Assembly (NCBI GenBank): GCA_910584575.1
Contig: CAJUBG010000088.1
Location: forward strand, 1 to 9,050
Source: an uncultured Dorea sp.
GTDB lineage: Bacteria > Bacillota > Clostridia > Lachnospirales > Lachnospiraceae
DNA: 9,050 nucleotides
Direction: 5' to 3'
Within the stretch, counting starts at the first letter, position 1. The number at the start of each line of letters is the position of its first letter. The notes below the pieces were generated by a model. It was not told where the DNA came from. It saw only the letters and a list, made by a program, of their open reading frames with translations, and did not search any database. The position numbers and the translations under genes were made by a program. This document shows positions 1 through 6,514 of the stretch, in pieces.

Positions 1-15
1 CGCAAACCCTTGATT

Positions 16-1518
16 TTACTGGTCTTTTCCGCCAAGCGTTTTCATTGTCGGGAACAACAACACATCCCTAATCGCCGCCGAATCCGTCAGTAGCATACAC
101 ATCCTGTCAATCCCGAATCCAATCCCCCCAGTCGGAGGCATCCCAATCTCCAACGCATTCAAAAAGTCCTCATCCGTCGTATTCGCTTCTTCATCCCCCT
201 GGGCCAGCAACTCCTCCTGAGCCTTGAACCTCTCCCTCTGGTCAATCGGGTCATTCAGCTCAGAGTAGGCATTCGCCATCTCCCACCCGTTCATGAAGAA
301 CTCAAACCTTTCCACATACTCCGGATTCTCCGGCTTCTTCTTCGTAAGCGGTGAAATCTCAATCGGATGATCCATCACAAACGTCGGCTGAATCAGATGC
401 TCCTCCGCAAACTCCTCAAAGAACAGACTGAGGATATCCCCCTTCTTATGCCTGTCCTCAAACTCCACATGCTTCTCCCTTGCAAGCGCTCTCGCCTGCT
501 CAAGCGTCTCCACCTCGTTCCAGTCAACGCCTGCATATTTCTTTACAGCATCCACCATAGTAATCCGTTCAAACGGCTTGCCAAGATCCATCTCCACGCC
601 ATTATAAGTAATGACAGTCGTACCAAGAACCTCCTGCGCAACATGGCGGTACAGATTCTCAGTCAAATCCATCATACCATTATAATCTGTATACGCCTGA
701 TACAACTCCATCAGGGTAAACTCCGGATTATGCCTGGTATCCAGCCCCTCATTGCGGAACACACGTCCAATCTCATACACTCTTTCAAGTCCGCCCACAA
801 TCAGACGCTTCAAATACAACTCCAAAGAAATCCGCAGCTTAAAGTCCTCGTCCAGCGCGTTAAAATGTGTCTCAAAGGGTCTTGCAGCCGCCCCACCCGC
901 ATTGCTCACAAGCATAGGAGTCTCCACCTCAAGGAAGCCTTGTCCGTCCAGGTATCTCCTAATGGCGCTTAAAATCTTAGAACGCTTGATAAATGTATCC
1001 CTTGCATCCGGATTCATAATCAAGTCCACATATCTCTGGCGGTAGCGCATATCCGTATTCGTCAGCCCGTGATACTTCTCCGGAAGTATCTGGAGGCTCT
1101 TGGACAATAATTTCACAGAAGACGCATGGACAGAAATCTCACCCGTCTTTGTCTTAAAAACTTCTCCCTCCACACCGACGATATCTCCAATATCCATCTT
1201 CTTGAAATCCTTGTAAGCCTCCTCGCCAATGCTGTCCCTTGCCACATAAGACTGAATATTCCCACTCTGGTCAAGAACATTACAGAAGGAAGCCTTTCCC
1301 ATGACACGTTTCTGCATGATACGCCCTGCAAGCGTTACCTGCTTCCCTTCCATTTCCTCATAATTATCCTTGATGTCCATTGCATGGCATGTCACATCAA
1401 ACCTTGTGATCTCAAATGGATTTTTTCCGTTACTTTGTAAATCCGTCAGTTTCTCACGGCGGACCTTCCTTAACTGGTTAATGTCCTGTTCCTGTTCTTT
1501 CTTCTGTTGCTCAGCCAC
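16..1518 (-). CDS. lysS: Lysine--tRNA ligase, class II
   Basis: Cytoplasmic enzyme that charges tRNA-Lys with lysine using ATP; 500 residues, the usual size for bacterial class II LysRS. Visible in order: an N-terminal OB-fold anticodon-binding domain (about residues 60-140), then the class II catalytic core with motif 1 (FLEVETPML, 195-203), the GGAAARPF segment (208-215), motif 2 (FRNEGLDTRHNPEF, 254-267) and motif 3 (GGIGFGIDRM, 464-473). I chose the GTG at 1518 as start because GGAGAG lies 6 nt upstream and the protein then begins AEQQKKEQ, as LysRS often does. The frame stays open for about 56 more codons upstream, but that stretch is Arg/Cys/Trp-rich, overlaps greA and is unlike the family. 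It follows greA by 52 bp with no terminator between, so the two are probably cotranscribed. The TAA stop is intact. Confidence 0.96.
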   Translation of the reverse strand: MAEQQKKEQEQDINQLRKVRREKLTDLQSNGKNPFEITRFDVTCHAMDIKDNYEEMEGKQVTLAGRIMQKRVMGKASFCNVLDQSGNIQSYVARDSIGEEAYKDFKKMDIGDIVGVEGEVFKTKTGEISVHASSVKLLSKSLQILPEKYHGLTNTDMRYRQRYVDLIMNPDARDTFIKRSKILSAIRRYLDGQGFLEVETPMLVSNAGGAAARPFETHFNALDEDFKLRISLELYLKRLIVGGLERVYEIGRVFRNEGLDTRHNPEFTLMELYQAYTDYNGMMDLTENLYRHVAQEVLGTTVITYNGVEMDLGKPFERITMVDAVKKYAGVDWNEVETLEQARALAREKHVEFEDRHKKGDILSLFFEEFAEEHLIQPTFVMDHPIEISPLTKKKPENPEYVERFEFFMNGWEMANAYSELNDPIDQRERFKAQEELLAQGDEEANTTDEDFLNALEIGMPPTGGIGFGIDRMCMLLTDSAAIRDVLLFPTMKTLGGKDQ

Positions 1519-1570
1519 GTTTTTCTCTCCTTCCTTATCATTGTGCGGAAGATCTTCCGCGCAATTCCTC

Positions 1571-2053
1571 TTACAATGAACGGCTGATATGCAATACCTC
1601 GTATTCCATAACTCCTGCCTGCGTCTCCACCTGCACCTGGTCGCCCACCTTACAGCCAATGAGCGCCTGTCCCACCGGAGACTCATTAGAAATCTTTCCC
1701 TCCAGGCTGTTTGCCTCGGTAGAGCCTACCAGCTTGAATTCCATCTCCTCGTCAAATGTCTTGTCATAAACCTTTACGGTACATCCAACGTTAATCTTAT
1801 CGAAGTCTACCTCATCCTCGACCACGACCTCTGCATTCTTGAGGATACCCTCCAACTCCTCGATACGCGCCTCAATGTCCCGCTGCTCGTCCTTTGCAGC
1901 GTCGTACTCGGCATTCTCAGACAAATCGCCCTGCTCTCTTGCCTCTTTAATCTTTCCGGCGACCTCTTTCCGCTTGACAACCTTCAGGTGCTCAAGTTCA
2001 TCCTCCAACGCCTTAAGGCCCGCATAAGTAAGTAATTTCTTCTTTGCTTCCAT
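1571..2053 (-). CDS. greA: Transcription elongation factor GreA
   Basis: Binds the secondary channel of RNA polymerase and stimulates cleavage of backtracked transcripts. The 160 residues match the usual length of about 158. The N-terminal half is a coiled-coil hairpin (about 1-77), with the family signature GDLSENAEYDAAKDEQ starting at residue 42; Asp43 and Glu46 are the expected acidic tip residues that act at the polymerase active site. The C-terminal half (about 80-160) is the FKBP-like globular domain, ending in VGDQVQVETQAG-type strands. The start at 2053 is preferred because AAAGGAAG lies 8 nt upstream. An in-frame ATG 8 codons further up would put that ribosome binding site inside the coding sequence. 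It is the first gene after a consensus promoter and is followed by lysS. Confidence 0.96.
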   Translation of the reverse strand: MEAKKKLLTYAGLKALEDELEHLKVVKRKEVAGKIKEAREQGDLSENAEYDAAKDEQRDIEARIEELEGILKNAEVVVEDEVDFDKINVGCTVKVYDKTFDEEMEFKLVGSTEANSLEGKISNESPVGQALIGCKVGDQVQVETQAGVMEYEVLHISRSL

Positions 2054-2201
2054 GTGTCTTACTTCCTTTCTTTCCAAATTACTATCCTAATAAATAAACT
2101 ATTTATGATATATTGTCTTTTCAAATATTCTTATCTTTGATAGCTCATTCCGAATGTCATATACCCTTTAAAAGAAATAAAGAAACTTTCACAATTTTAT
2201 T
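2054..2201 (-). promoter_or_regulatory. greA 5' leader, about 140 nt, A/U-rich
   Basis: This is the untranslated stretch between the predicted start site and the greA start codon. It is A/T-rich, with two small hairpins: CATTC-C-GAATG at 2146-2156 and TATC-TTT-GATA at 2132-2142. It also has ATACCCTTTAA (2161-2171), an exact repeat of a sequence in the structured element upstream. I see no T-box antiterminator core, no terminator hairpin with a U-run, and no riboswitch class I recognise. The length is more than a simple leader needs, but nothing shows regulation. Confidence 0.45.
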
Positions 2202-2230
2202 ATTATAACCAACCGGTAAAATTATGTCAA
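2202..2230 (-). promoter_or_regulatory. Consensus sigma-A promoter for greA-lysS
   Basis: On the minus strand the -35 box TTGACA (2225-2230) and the -10 box TATAAT (2202-2207) both match consensus at all six positions and are separated by exactly 17 nt. The expected start site is near 2195, giving a leader of about 140 nt before greA. A/T-rich sequence (TAAATTTA) just upstream of the -35 box could act as an UP element; that is inference. The promoter gives greA-lysS its own transcription even though dusB, upstream, has no obvious terminator. Confidence 0.9.
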
Positions 2231-2232
2231 TG

Positions 2233-2306
2233 ACTTTGATGCTAAATTTAAAACGCTACTGCTAACACCGGCAGATACAAACAGGAACTTTGACCCGCTA
2301 AATTTA
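2233..2306. repeat. Imperfect direct repeat of ACTTTGA..GCTAAATTTA
   Basis: Two near-identical units are seen: ACTTTGATGCTAAATTTA at 2233-2250 and ACTTTGACCCGCTAAATTTA at 2287-2306. They differ only by a 3-nt versus a 5-nt segment before the last ten bases. The first lies just upstream of the greA -35 box; the second runs into the palindrome-dense element. A looser third version (CTTTGACGCTT, then an A-run and ATTTA) occurs at 8547-8568, beside the insertion sequence. The function is unknown. It could be the edges of a small mobile repeat or a protein-binding site. Confidence 0.5.
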
Positions 2307-2307
2307 T

Positions 2308-2376
2308 ACCTTAATGGACGAAGTCCACCCAAAGGGTATACATTACGATGTGCCCTTGGGTAATACCCTTTAAGGT
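2308..2376. repeat. Palindrome-dense, branched-fold intergenic element
   Basis: Several perfect inverted repeats nest within 69 bp. ACCTTAA (2308-2314) pairs with TTAAGGT (2370-2376) as an outer stem. TGGAC-GAA-GTCCA (2315-2327) forms a hairpin. AAAGGGTAT (2331-2339) pairs with ATACCCTTT (2363-2371), competing with the last bases of the outer stem. Inside that, ACAT-TACG-ATGT (2340-2351) forms a further hairpin, followed by GCCCTTGGGT. Together this gives a three-way-junction or cloverleaf-like fold on either strand. No U-run follows on either side, so it is not a simple intrinsic terminator, and there is no tRNA T-arm or anticodon loop. It may be a REP/MITE-type dispersed palindrome or a structured RNA at the 3' end of the dusB transcript; the sequence alone does not decide. 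Confidence 0.55.
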
Positions 2377-2393
2377 TCAACCGTTACAGTATA

Positions 2394-2442
2394 TGCAGAG
2401 AATAGATATCTAATACTCTTTCATTTTCAATAACTCTCTGCA
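2394..2442. repeat. 8-bp inverted repeat downstream of dusB
   Basis: TGCAGAGA (2394-2401) and TCTCTGCA (2435-2442) are perfect inverted copies separated by 33 nt. The position, 26 bp beyond the dusB stop, would suit a 3'-end hairpin of that transcript. The loop is long and no T-run follows, so I do not call a terminator. Confidence 0.3.
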
Positions 2443-2467
2443 AATAAATATCCAATTCAGCCCCTCT

Positions 2468-3421
2468 CTACAAATATCTGTCCAACAATTCCTCAAGCCC
2501 GCCGTAAGACTCCACCCGATTAATCGCATCCCTAAGTTTTGCCGCGCCCTCCAGCCCCTTTGTATACCACGCCACATGTTTGCGCATCTCGCGTATTCCA
2601 AGGTAATCCCCTTTAAACTCAATCTGAAGCCTGGCGTGCCTTAACATTGCCGCCTTAATTTCTGTTCTTGAAGGCCGCGCCGGTAACTCTCCCGTCCGCC
2701 CAAACTCCACAAGCTCACGGAAAATCCAGGGATTTCCCTGTGCACCGCGGCCAATCATTACCCCGTCGCATCCGGTCTGGCTCATCATAGCCAATGCCGT
2801 TTCCCCAGAAACTATATCGCCGTTTCCGATGACCGGAATAGAAACAGCCTCCTTGACCTTCCGGATAATCTCCCAATCCGCCTTTCCGGAATAATACTGC
2901 TCGCGCGTCCTGCCATGGACAGCAACCGCGGCGGCGCCTGCCTCCTCGACGATTTTCGCAATCTCCACCGCACTGACATGGTTATCGTCAAAGCCCTTGC
3001 GTATCTTAACGGTTACCGGCTTCTGAATTGCCTGCACAGTACGGCTGACAATCTCATAAACCAGCTTCGGCTCTTTCATCAGGGCAGAGCCTTCCCCGTT
3101 CCTTACCACCTTAGGAACCGGACAGCCCATATTAATATCAAGAAGCTGAAAGGGTAATTCCTCGATCTGCTTCGCCATCTCACTGATAATTTCCGGATCA
3201 GAACCAAAGAGCTGCAAGGAAACCGGATACTCACAGGGATGAATCGCCAACAAAGCTCTTGTATTCTTATTCTTGTACTGCAAAGCTTTGGCGCTGATCA
3301 TCTCCATACATAAAAGACCCGCCCCCTGCTCTTTGCAGAGCAGCCTAAACGGCAGATCCGTTACCCCCGCCATAGGCGCGAGAATATATGGGTTCTCAAG
3401 CTCGACATTCCCAATCCTCAT
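2468..3421 (-). CDS. dusB: tRNA-dihydrouridine synthase, DusB type
   Basis: FMN-dependent enzyme that reduces uridines to dihydrouridine in the D-loop of tRNA; 317 residues, typical of the family. The N-terminal TIM barrel opens with PYILAPMAGVTDLPFR (residues 11-26), where the APM(A/S)GVTD motif helps hold FMN. The catalytic cysteine is Cys100 in DINMGCPVPK. KIRKGFD, VHGRTREQYYSGKADW, PVIGNGDI and GVMIGRGAQGNPW are the usual FMN-phosphate and tRNA-contact segments, and a short helical C-terminal domain follows. The start at 3421 gives the family-typical MRIGNVELENP; an AAGGGG element lies about 10 nt upstream. It is 17 bp after coaX and last in the operon. Assignment to DusB rather than another Dus subfamily rests on overall similarity and on its place near lysS, as in other Firmicutes. 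Confidence 0.94.
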   Translation of the reverse strand: MRIGNVELENPYILAPMAGVTDLPFRLLCKEQGAGLLCMEMISAKALQYKNKNTRALLAIHPCEYPVSLQLFGSDPEIISEMAKQIEELPFQLLDINMGCPVPKVVRNGEGSALMKEPKLVYEIVSRTVQAIQKPVTVKIRKGFDDNHVSAVEIAKIVEEAGAAAVAVHGRTREQYYSGKADWEIIRKVKEAVSIPVIGNGDIVSGETALAMMSQTGCDGVMIGRGAQGNPWIFRELVEFGRTGELPARPSRTEIKAAMLRHARLQIEFKGDYLGIREMRKHVAWYTKGLEGAAKLRDAINRVESYGGLEELLDRYL

Positions 3422-3438
3422 ATCAACTGTACCCCTTT

Positions 3439-4215
3439 TTAACTATGCCGCTTATTCTTCTCATAGATAAACCTAAGACCCTTAAGCGTCAACTGGGAGT
3501 CATAGATATCAATCACATCCGTCTCCGCCGCAATCATTTTCCCTAAACCACCGCTGGCAACCACCTTCGCATTCGCATATCCGGATTCCTCCTTAATCTT
3601 CTTCACAATGTACTCCGTCTGCCCAATCTGGCCAAACACCAGGCCGGCCTGCATACTGGCAACCGTCTCCTTGGCGATAATGGAATCCGGCTTCTTAATC
3701 TCAATGGCAGGCAGCATCGCCGCCTGCTCGGTCATTGCCTGCGCCGAGATACGAATCCCCGGCGCAATCACCGCGCCCTCAAAGGTTCCGTCCACCCCTA
3801 CAATATCATAGGTGGTTGCCGTACCGAAATCAATGACAATCACGGGCCCGCCATACAGGGTGTACGCCGCAACCGCATCCACAATCCGGTCCGCGCCCAC
3901 CTGCTTCGGGTTCTCCGTCACAATCCGTATTCCCGTCTTAATCCCCGCTGACACCACCATTGGCTTAATCCCGAAATACTTAATCAGCGCGCTTCCGAGA
4001 GAATGCATGATATCCGGCACAACGGAGGCCACGATCACATCGTCAATATCCCCGCTGTGTATTCCCTGACGCTCTATCAACTCCTTAAGGGTAATTCCAT
4101 ATTCATCCGACGTCCTCGGAAGCTTCGTCGTCATGCGGAATGTGCCTGACAACTCTTTCCCCTTGAATACCCCTAATGTAATATTCGTATTTCCTACATC
4201 TATAACTAATAACAT
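3439..4215 (-). CDS. coaX: Type III pantothenate kinase
   Basis: Catalyses the first step of coenzyme A synthesis, phosphorylation of pantothenate. The type III enzymes belong to the ASKHA fold, and in characterised members they need a monovalent cation and are not feedback-inhibited by CoA. The 258 residues match the family. Visible motifs are the nucleotide-phosphate loop DVGNTN (6-11), the pantothenate-binding GADR (107-110) and the second phosphate motif IDFGTATTYD, with Asp129 the likely catalytic base. The C-terminal ASGGLG segment is the adenosine-side motif. The start at 4215 has a strong AGGAGG 5-8 nt upstream and puts DVGNTN at the normal position; the longer open frame upstream (to 4275) is Cys/Arg-rich and overlaps the previous gene. 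It follows the 107-residue gene by 13 bp and precedes dusB by 17 bp. Confidence 0.95.
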   Translation of the reverse strand: MLLVIDVGNTNITLGVFKGKELSGTFRMTTKLPRTSDEYGITLKELIERQGIHSGDIDDVIVASVVPDIMHSLGSALIKYFGIKPMVVSAGIKTGIRIVTENPKQVGADRIVDAVAAYTLYGGPVIVIDFGTATTYDIVGVDGTFEGAVIAPGIRISAQAMTEQAAMLPAIEIKKPDSIIAKETVASMQAGLVFGQIGQTEYIVKKIKEESGYANAKVVASGGLGKMIAAETDVIDIYDSQLTLKGLRFIYEKNKRHS

Positions 4216-4228
4216 CTTCTCCTCCTGA

Positions 4229-4552
4229 CTAGTCCTCCAGAAAAAACACCTTATAATACATCTGCAAAGCCTCAAGCAAATCCTGCTTCTCCCTTTGAAG
4301 CTGTTTTATCTTCAACTGACTGCCAATCTCATCAAACATCGGGTCAAATTCCTTTGATGAAACCTCAAAACATAAGTCCCCGTCCTCCTCGTAAACCAAA
4401 GTCAGGATTCCTCCCACATCATTTACATAGAGCACGCACATGATTTTAAGCTCATCTTTAACGTCGCCCGGTAATTGTTCAAAATCCGGATTCAGATAAT
4501 ATTTCTGCTCATAAGAATTGGCGCCGCAGAGCACCACTTTTCCATCATACAT
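4229..4552 (-). CDS. Conserved protein of unknown function (DUF6145-like)
   Basis: A 107-residue acidic, soluble-looking protein with no signal peptide or membrane segment. From memory it resembles the Lachnospiraceae family DUF6145; that name needs a profile search. The N-terminal part (MYDGKVVLCGANSYEQKYYL, then an ELKIMCVLYVNDVGGILTLV core) predicts as beta strands of a small domain. From about residue 75 it is helical (SQLKIKQLQREKQDLLEALQ) and may form a short coiled coil, suggesting a partner or a dimer. No catalytic motif or metal-ligand cluster is visible. The start codon lies within the last codons of birA (8-bp overlap), with GAGAGGGG about 9 nt upstream, and the stop is 13 bp before coaX. 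Tight packing between the biotin ligase and pantothenate kinase genes shows cotranscription but not function. Confidence 0.85.
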   Translation of the reverse strand: MYDGKVVLCGANSYEQKYYLNPDFEQLPGDVKDELKIMCVLYVNDVGGILTLVYEEDGDLCFEVSSKEFDPMFDEIGSQLKIKQLQREKQDLLEALQMYYKVFFLED

Positions 4553-5522
4553 AGCCGTACACCCCTCTCACCGACACCTCGCCGGCATAAACCGCCTTTT
4601 CTCCGTCCCTGGTTCTCACAAGCAGCTCGCCTGTGTCATTGATTCCCATAGCGTGGGCCTTGTATTCATTCCCAGGCTCTAAGACCTTCACCTCCTGATT
4701 CCTGTTCACCAGAAGCCTGTTGTACCGTTCCCGCAAGCCGGACAAATCCTCGGTCTTAAGAAATGTCTCATAACACGCCTCGAACCTCTCCATCACGGCG
4801 GCAATCAGCTCTGCACGGCGGATACTGCCTCCGGTTTCCAGCTTCAGAGAGGTTGCCTTGTCTTTAATCTCCTCCGGAAATGTTTCCTGATTCACATTAA
4901 TCCCCACGCCAATAACGACATAGTTGATACATCCAATCTCCGTACTCATCTCCGTCAGGATTCCACAAAGCTTCTTTCCACGGGACACCACGTCGTTGGG
5001 CCACTTAATTTTGCTCGTAAGCCCTGTAACCTGGCGGATGGCCTCTGCCACCGCCACCGCCGTCAAAAGCGTCAACTGAGGGGCTTTACCGGGGAGAAAC
5101 TCCGGACGCAGAAGAAGCGTCATATAGATACTTGCGCCTGCTGGCGACTCCCATCCCCTGCCTCTGCGCCCTTTTCCTGCCACCTGCCGTTCCGCCACAA
5201 ACAGGGCTCCGTGTTCACCGTCTCTCTCTCCGGCATCCTTTGCCCGGATATTGGTAGAATCCGTCTCCTCGTAATAAATCACCTGCCTGCCCGCCCATTT
5301 TGTCTGAACCACACTCTCAATCTCTGCCTTGGACAGAACATCCGGACTTCCCACCAGACGGTAACCCTTATGGCGCACAGCCTCAATCTGGTAGCCCTCT
5401 TTCTTTAACTGCTCAATCACCTTCCACACAGCCGTCCTTGACACCTGGAAATAATCACAAAGCTGCTGGCCGGACAGATAGCCGTTCCCTTCCTTCAACA
5501 AACGCAAAATCTCTGTTTTCAT
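4545..5522 (-). CDS. birA: Bifunctional biotin ligase / biotin operon repressor BirA
   Basis: Activates biotin to biotinyl-5'-AMP and transfers it to biotin-carrier domains; the N-terminal DNA-binding domain suggests it also represses biotin genes. The 325 residues make the full two-function form. An N-terminal winged helix-turn-helix spans about 1-57 (LSGQQLCDYFQVSRTAVWKV at 16-35). The ligase domain shows DSTN (88-91), the biotinyl-AMP loop GKGRRGRGW (116-124), KWPNDV (173-178), the GKKLCGIL segment with the conserved catalytic lysine (about 183), and GVGINVN (205-211). A small SH3-like C-terminal domain runs from about 277. Its ATG overlaps the stop of the upstream gene as ATGA, and the local ribosome binding site is weak, so translation is probably coupled. 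No BirA operator or biotin synthesis gene is seen in the window, so the regulatory role is inferred from the domain only. Confidence 0.95.
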   Translation of the reverse strand: MKTEILRLLKEGNGYLSGQQLCDYFQVSRTAVWKVIEQLKKEGYQIEAVRHKGYRLVGSPDVLSKAEIESVVQTKWAGRQVIYYEETDSTNIRAKDAGERDGEHGALFVAERQVAGKGRRGRGWESPAGASIYMTLLLRPEFLPGKAPQLTLLTAVAVAEAIRQVTGLTSKIKWPNDVVSRGKKLCGILTEMSTEIGCINYVVIGVGINVNQETFPEEIKDKATSLKLETGGSIRRAELIAAVMERFEACYETFLKTEDLSGLRERYNRLLVNRNQEVKVLEPGNEYKAHAMGINDTGELLVRTRDGEKAVYAGEVSVRGVYGYV

Positions 5523-6514
5523 GCTCTTTCGCCCAACGTTGCCACCATGACCGCCTTAATGGTATGCATCCTGTTTTCCGCCTCGTCAAATACCTTGGAC
5601 TGCTCTGACTCGAACACCTCGTCCGTTACCTCCATATCCTCGATTCCGAACCTTTCATGAATCTCCTTGCCAATCTTCGTCTTTAAATCATGGAACGCCG
5701 GCAGACAATGGAGGAAAATCGCCCCCTCCTTCGCATTCGCCATGACCTCCTTTGTCACCTTATAGGGGGAAAGCTCACGAATCCGACTCTCCCATACTTC
5801 GTCCGGCTCGCCCATTGACACCCACACATCCGTATAGATGACATCCGCTTCCTTTGTTCCTTCTGCCACATCCGAAGTAAGGGTAATCGTCGCGCCACTC
5901 TCCTTAGCGTACCCTTCGCAAATCTCCACTAATTCCGCGTCAGGGAAATAATTCTCCGTCGTACAGGCGACGAAATGCATCCCCATCTTTGCACAGGCAA
6001 TCATCAGGGAATTACCCATATTGTATCTGGCATCCCCCATATAAACTAGCTTTATCCCTTTCAGATAACCGAAATGCTCACGAATTGTTAGTAAATCCGC
6101 CAACATCTGTGTCGGGTGATACTCGTTGGTCAGGCCGTTCCATACCGGTACGCCCGCATATTTTGCCAAATCCTCCACAATCTCCTGCCCGAAGCCGCGG
6201 TATTCAATCCCGTCATACATCCTGCCAAGCACCCGCGCCGTATCCTCAATGCTCTCCTTCTTTCCAATCTGTGAGCCGCTTGGATCAAGGTAAGTGGTTC
6301 CCATACCCATATCGTGGGCCGCCACCTCGAACGAGCACCTGGTTCTGGTGCTTGTCTTTTCAAAAATCAGGGCAACATTCATCCCCCTGTAATGATCAAC
6401 CGGCACACCGTTTTTCTTCTTTTCCTTCAGGTCTGCCGCCAAATCCAACAGATAGTTAATCTCCTCCGGTGTATAATCCTTTAACGTCAAAAAGCTTCTT
6501 CCTTTTAAATTCAT
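5519..6514 (-). CDS. argF: Ornithine carbamoyltransferase, alternative internal start
   Basis: Transfers the carbamoyl group of carbamoyl phosphate to ornithine, giving citrulline in arginine synthesis, or runs in reverse in arginine catabolism. Starting at the internal ATG gives 331 residues (MNLKGRSFLTLKDYTPEE...), the normal length and N-terminus of the family. All key motifs are intact: STRTR (55-59) binds carbamoyl phosphate, HPTQ (133-136), DARYNMGNSL (161-170) and DVWVSMGE (229-236) bind ornithine, and HCLPAFHD (269-276) holds the catalytic cysteine. AGAGAGGG stands 7 nt before the ATG. This entry is the same frame as the fusion ORF and records the likely separate product. No other arginine-pathway gene is nearby, so the direction of use is not shown. 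The symbol argF is by function; arcB cannot be excluded. Confidence 0.6.
   Translation of the reverse strand: MNLKGRSFLTLKDYTPEEINYLLDLAADLKEKKKNGVPVDHYRGMNVALIFEKTSTRTRCSFEVAAHDMGMGTTYLDPSGSQIGKKESIEDTARVLGRMYDGIEYRGFGQEIVEDLAKYAGVPVWNGLTNEYHPTQMLADLLTIREHFGYLKGIKLVYMGDARYNMGNSLMIACAKMGMHFVACTTENYFPDAELVEICEGYAKESGATITLTSDVAEGTKEADVIYTDVWVSMGEPDEVWESRIRELSPYKVTKEVMANAKEGAIFLHCLPAFHDLKTKIGKEIHERFGIEDMEVTDEVFESEQSKVFDEAENRMHTIKAVMVATLGERA

Noticed and set aside
367..972. A 201-codon plus-strand open frame opposite lysS, with similar ones at 1589-2035 and 5989-6459
   Set aside because: They lie opposite well-supported genes, have low-complexity or basic composition, lack good ribosome binding sites and match no family I know. 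They are antisense shadows of GC-biased codons.
1519..1570. Separate promoter or terminator between greA and lysS
   Set aside because: Only 52 bp, with a ribosome binding site and no -10/-35 pair or hairpin with a T-run.
1519..1686. N-terminal extension of lysS by about 56 codons
   Set aside because: It overlaps greA, is Arg/Cys/Trp-rich, and the GTG at 1518 has a strong ribosome binding site and a family-like N-terminus.
2054..2201. T-box or riboswitch controlling greA-lysS
   Set aside because: No conserved T-box core or riboswitch consensus could be recognised; the hairpins are small and A/T-rich.
2308..2376. The palindromic element as a tRNA, T-box or intrinsic terminator
   Set aside because: No T-arm or CCA end, no T-box antiterminator core, and no U-run after any stem.
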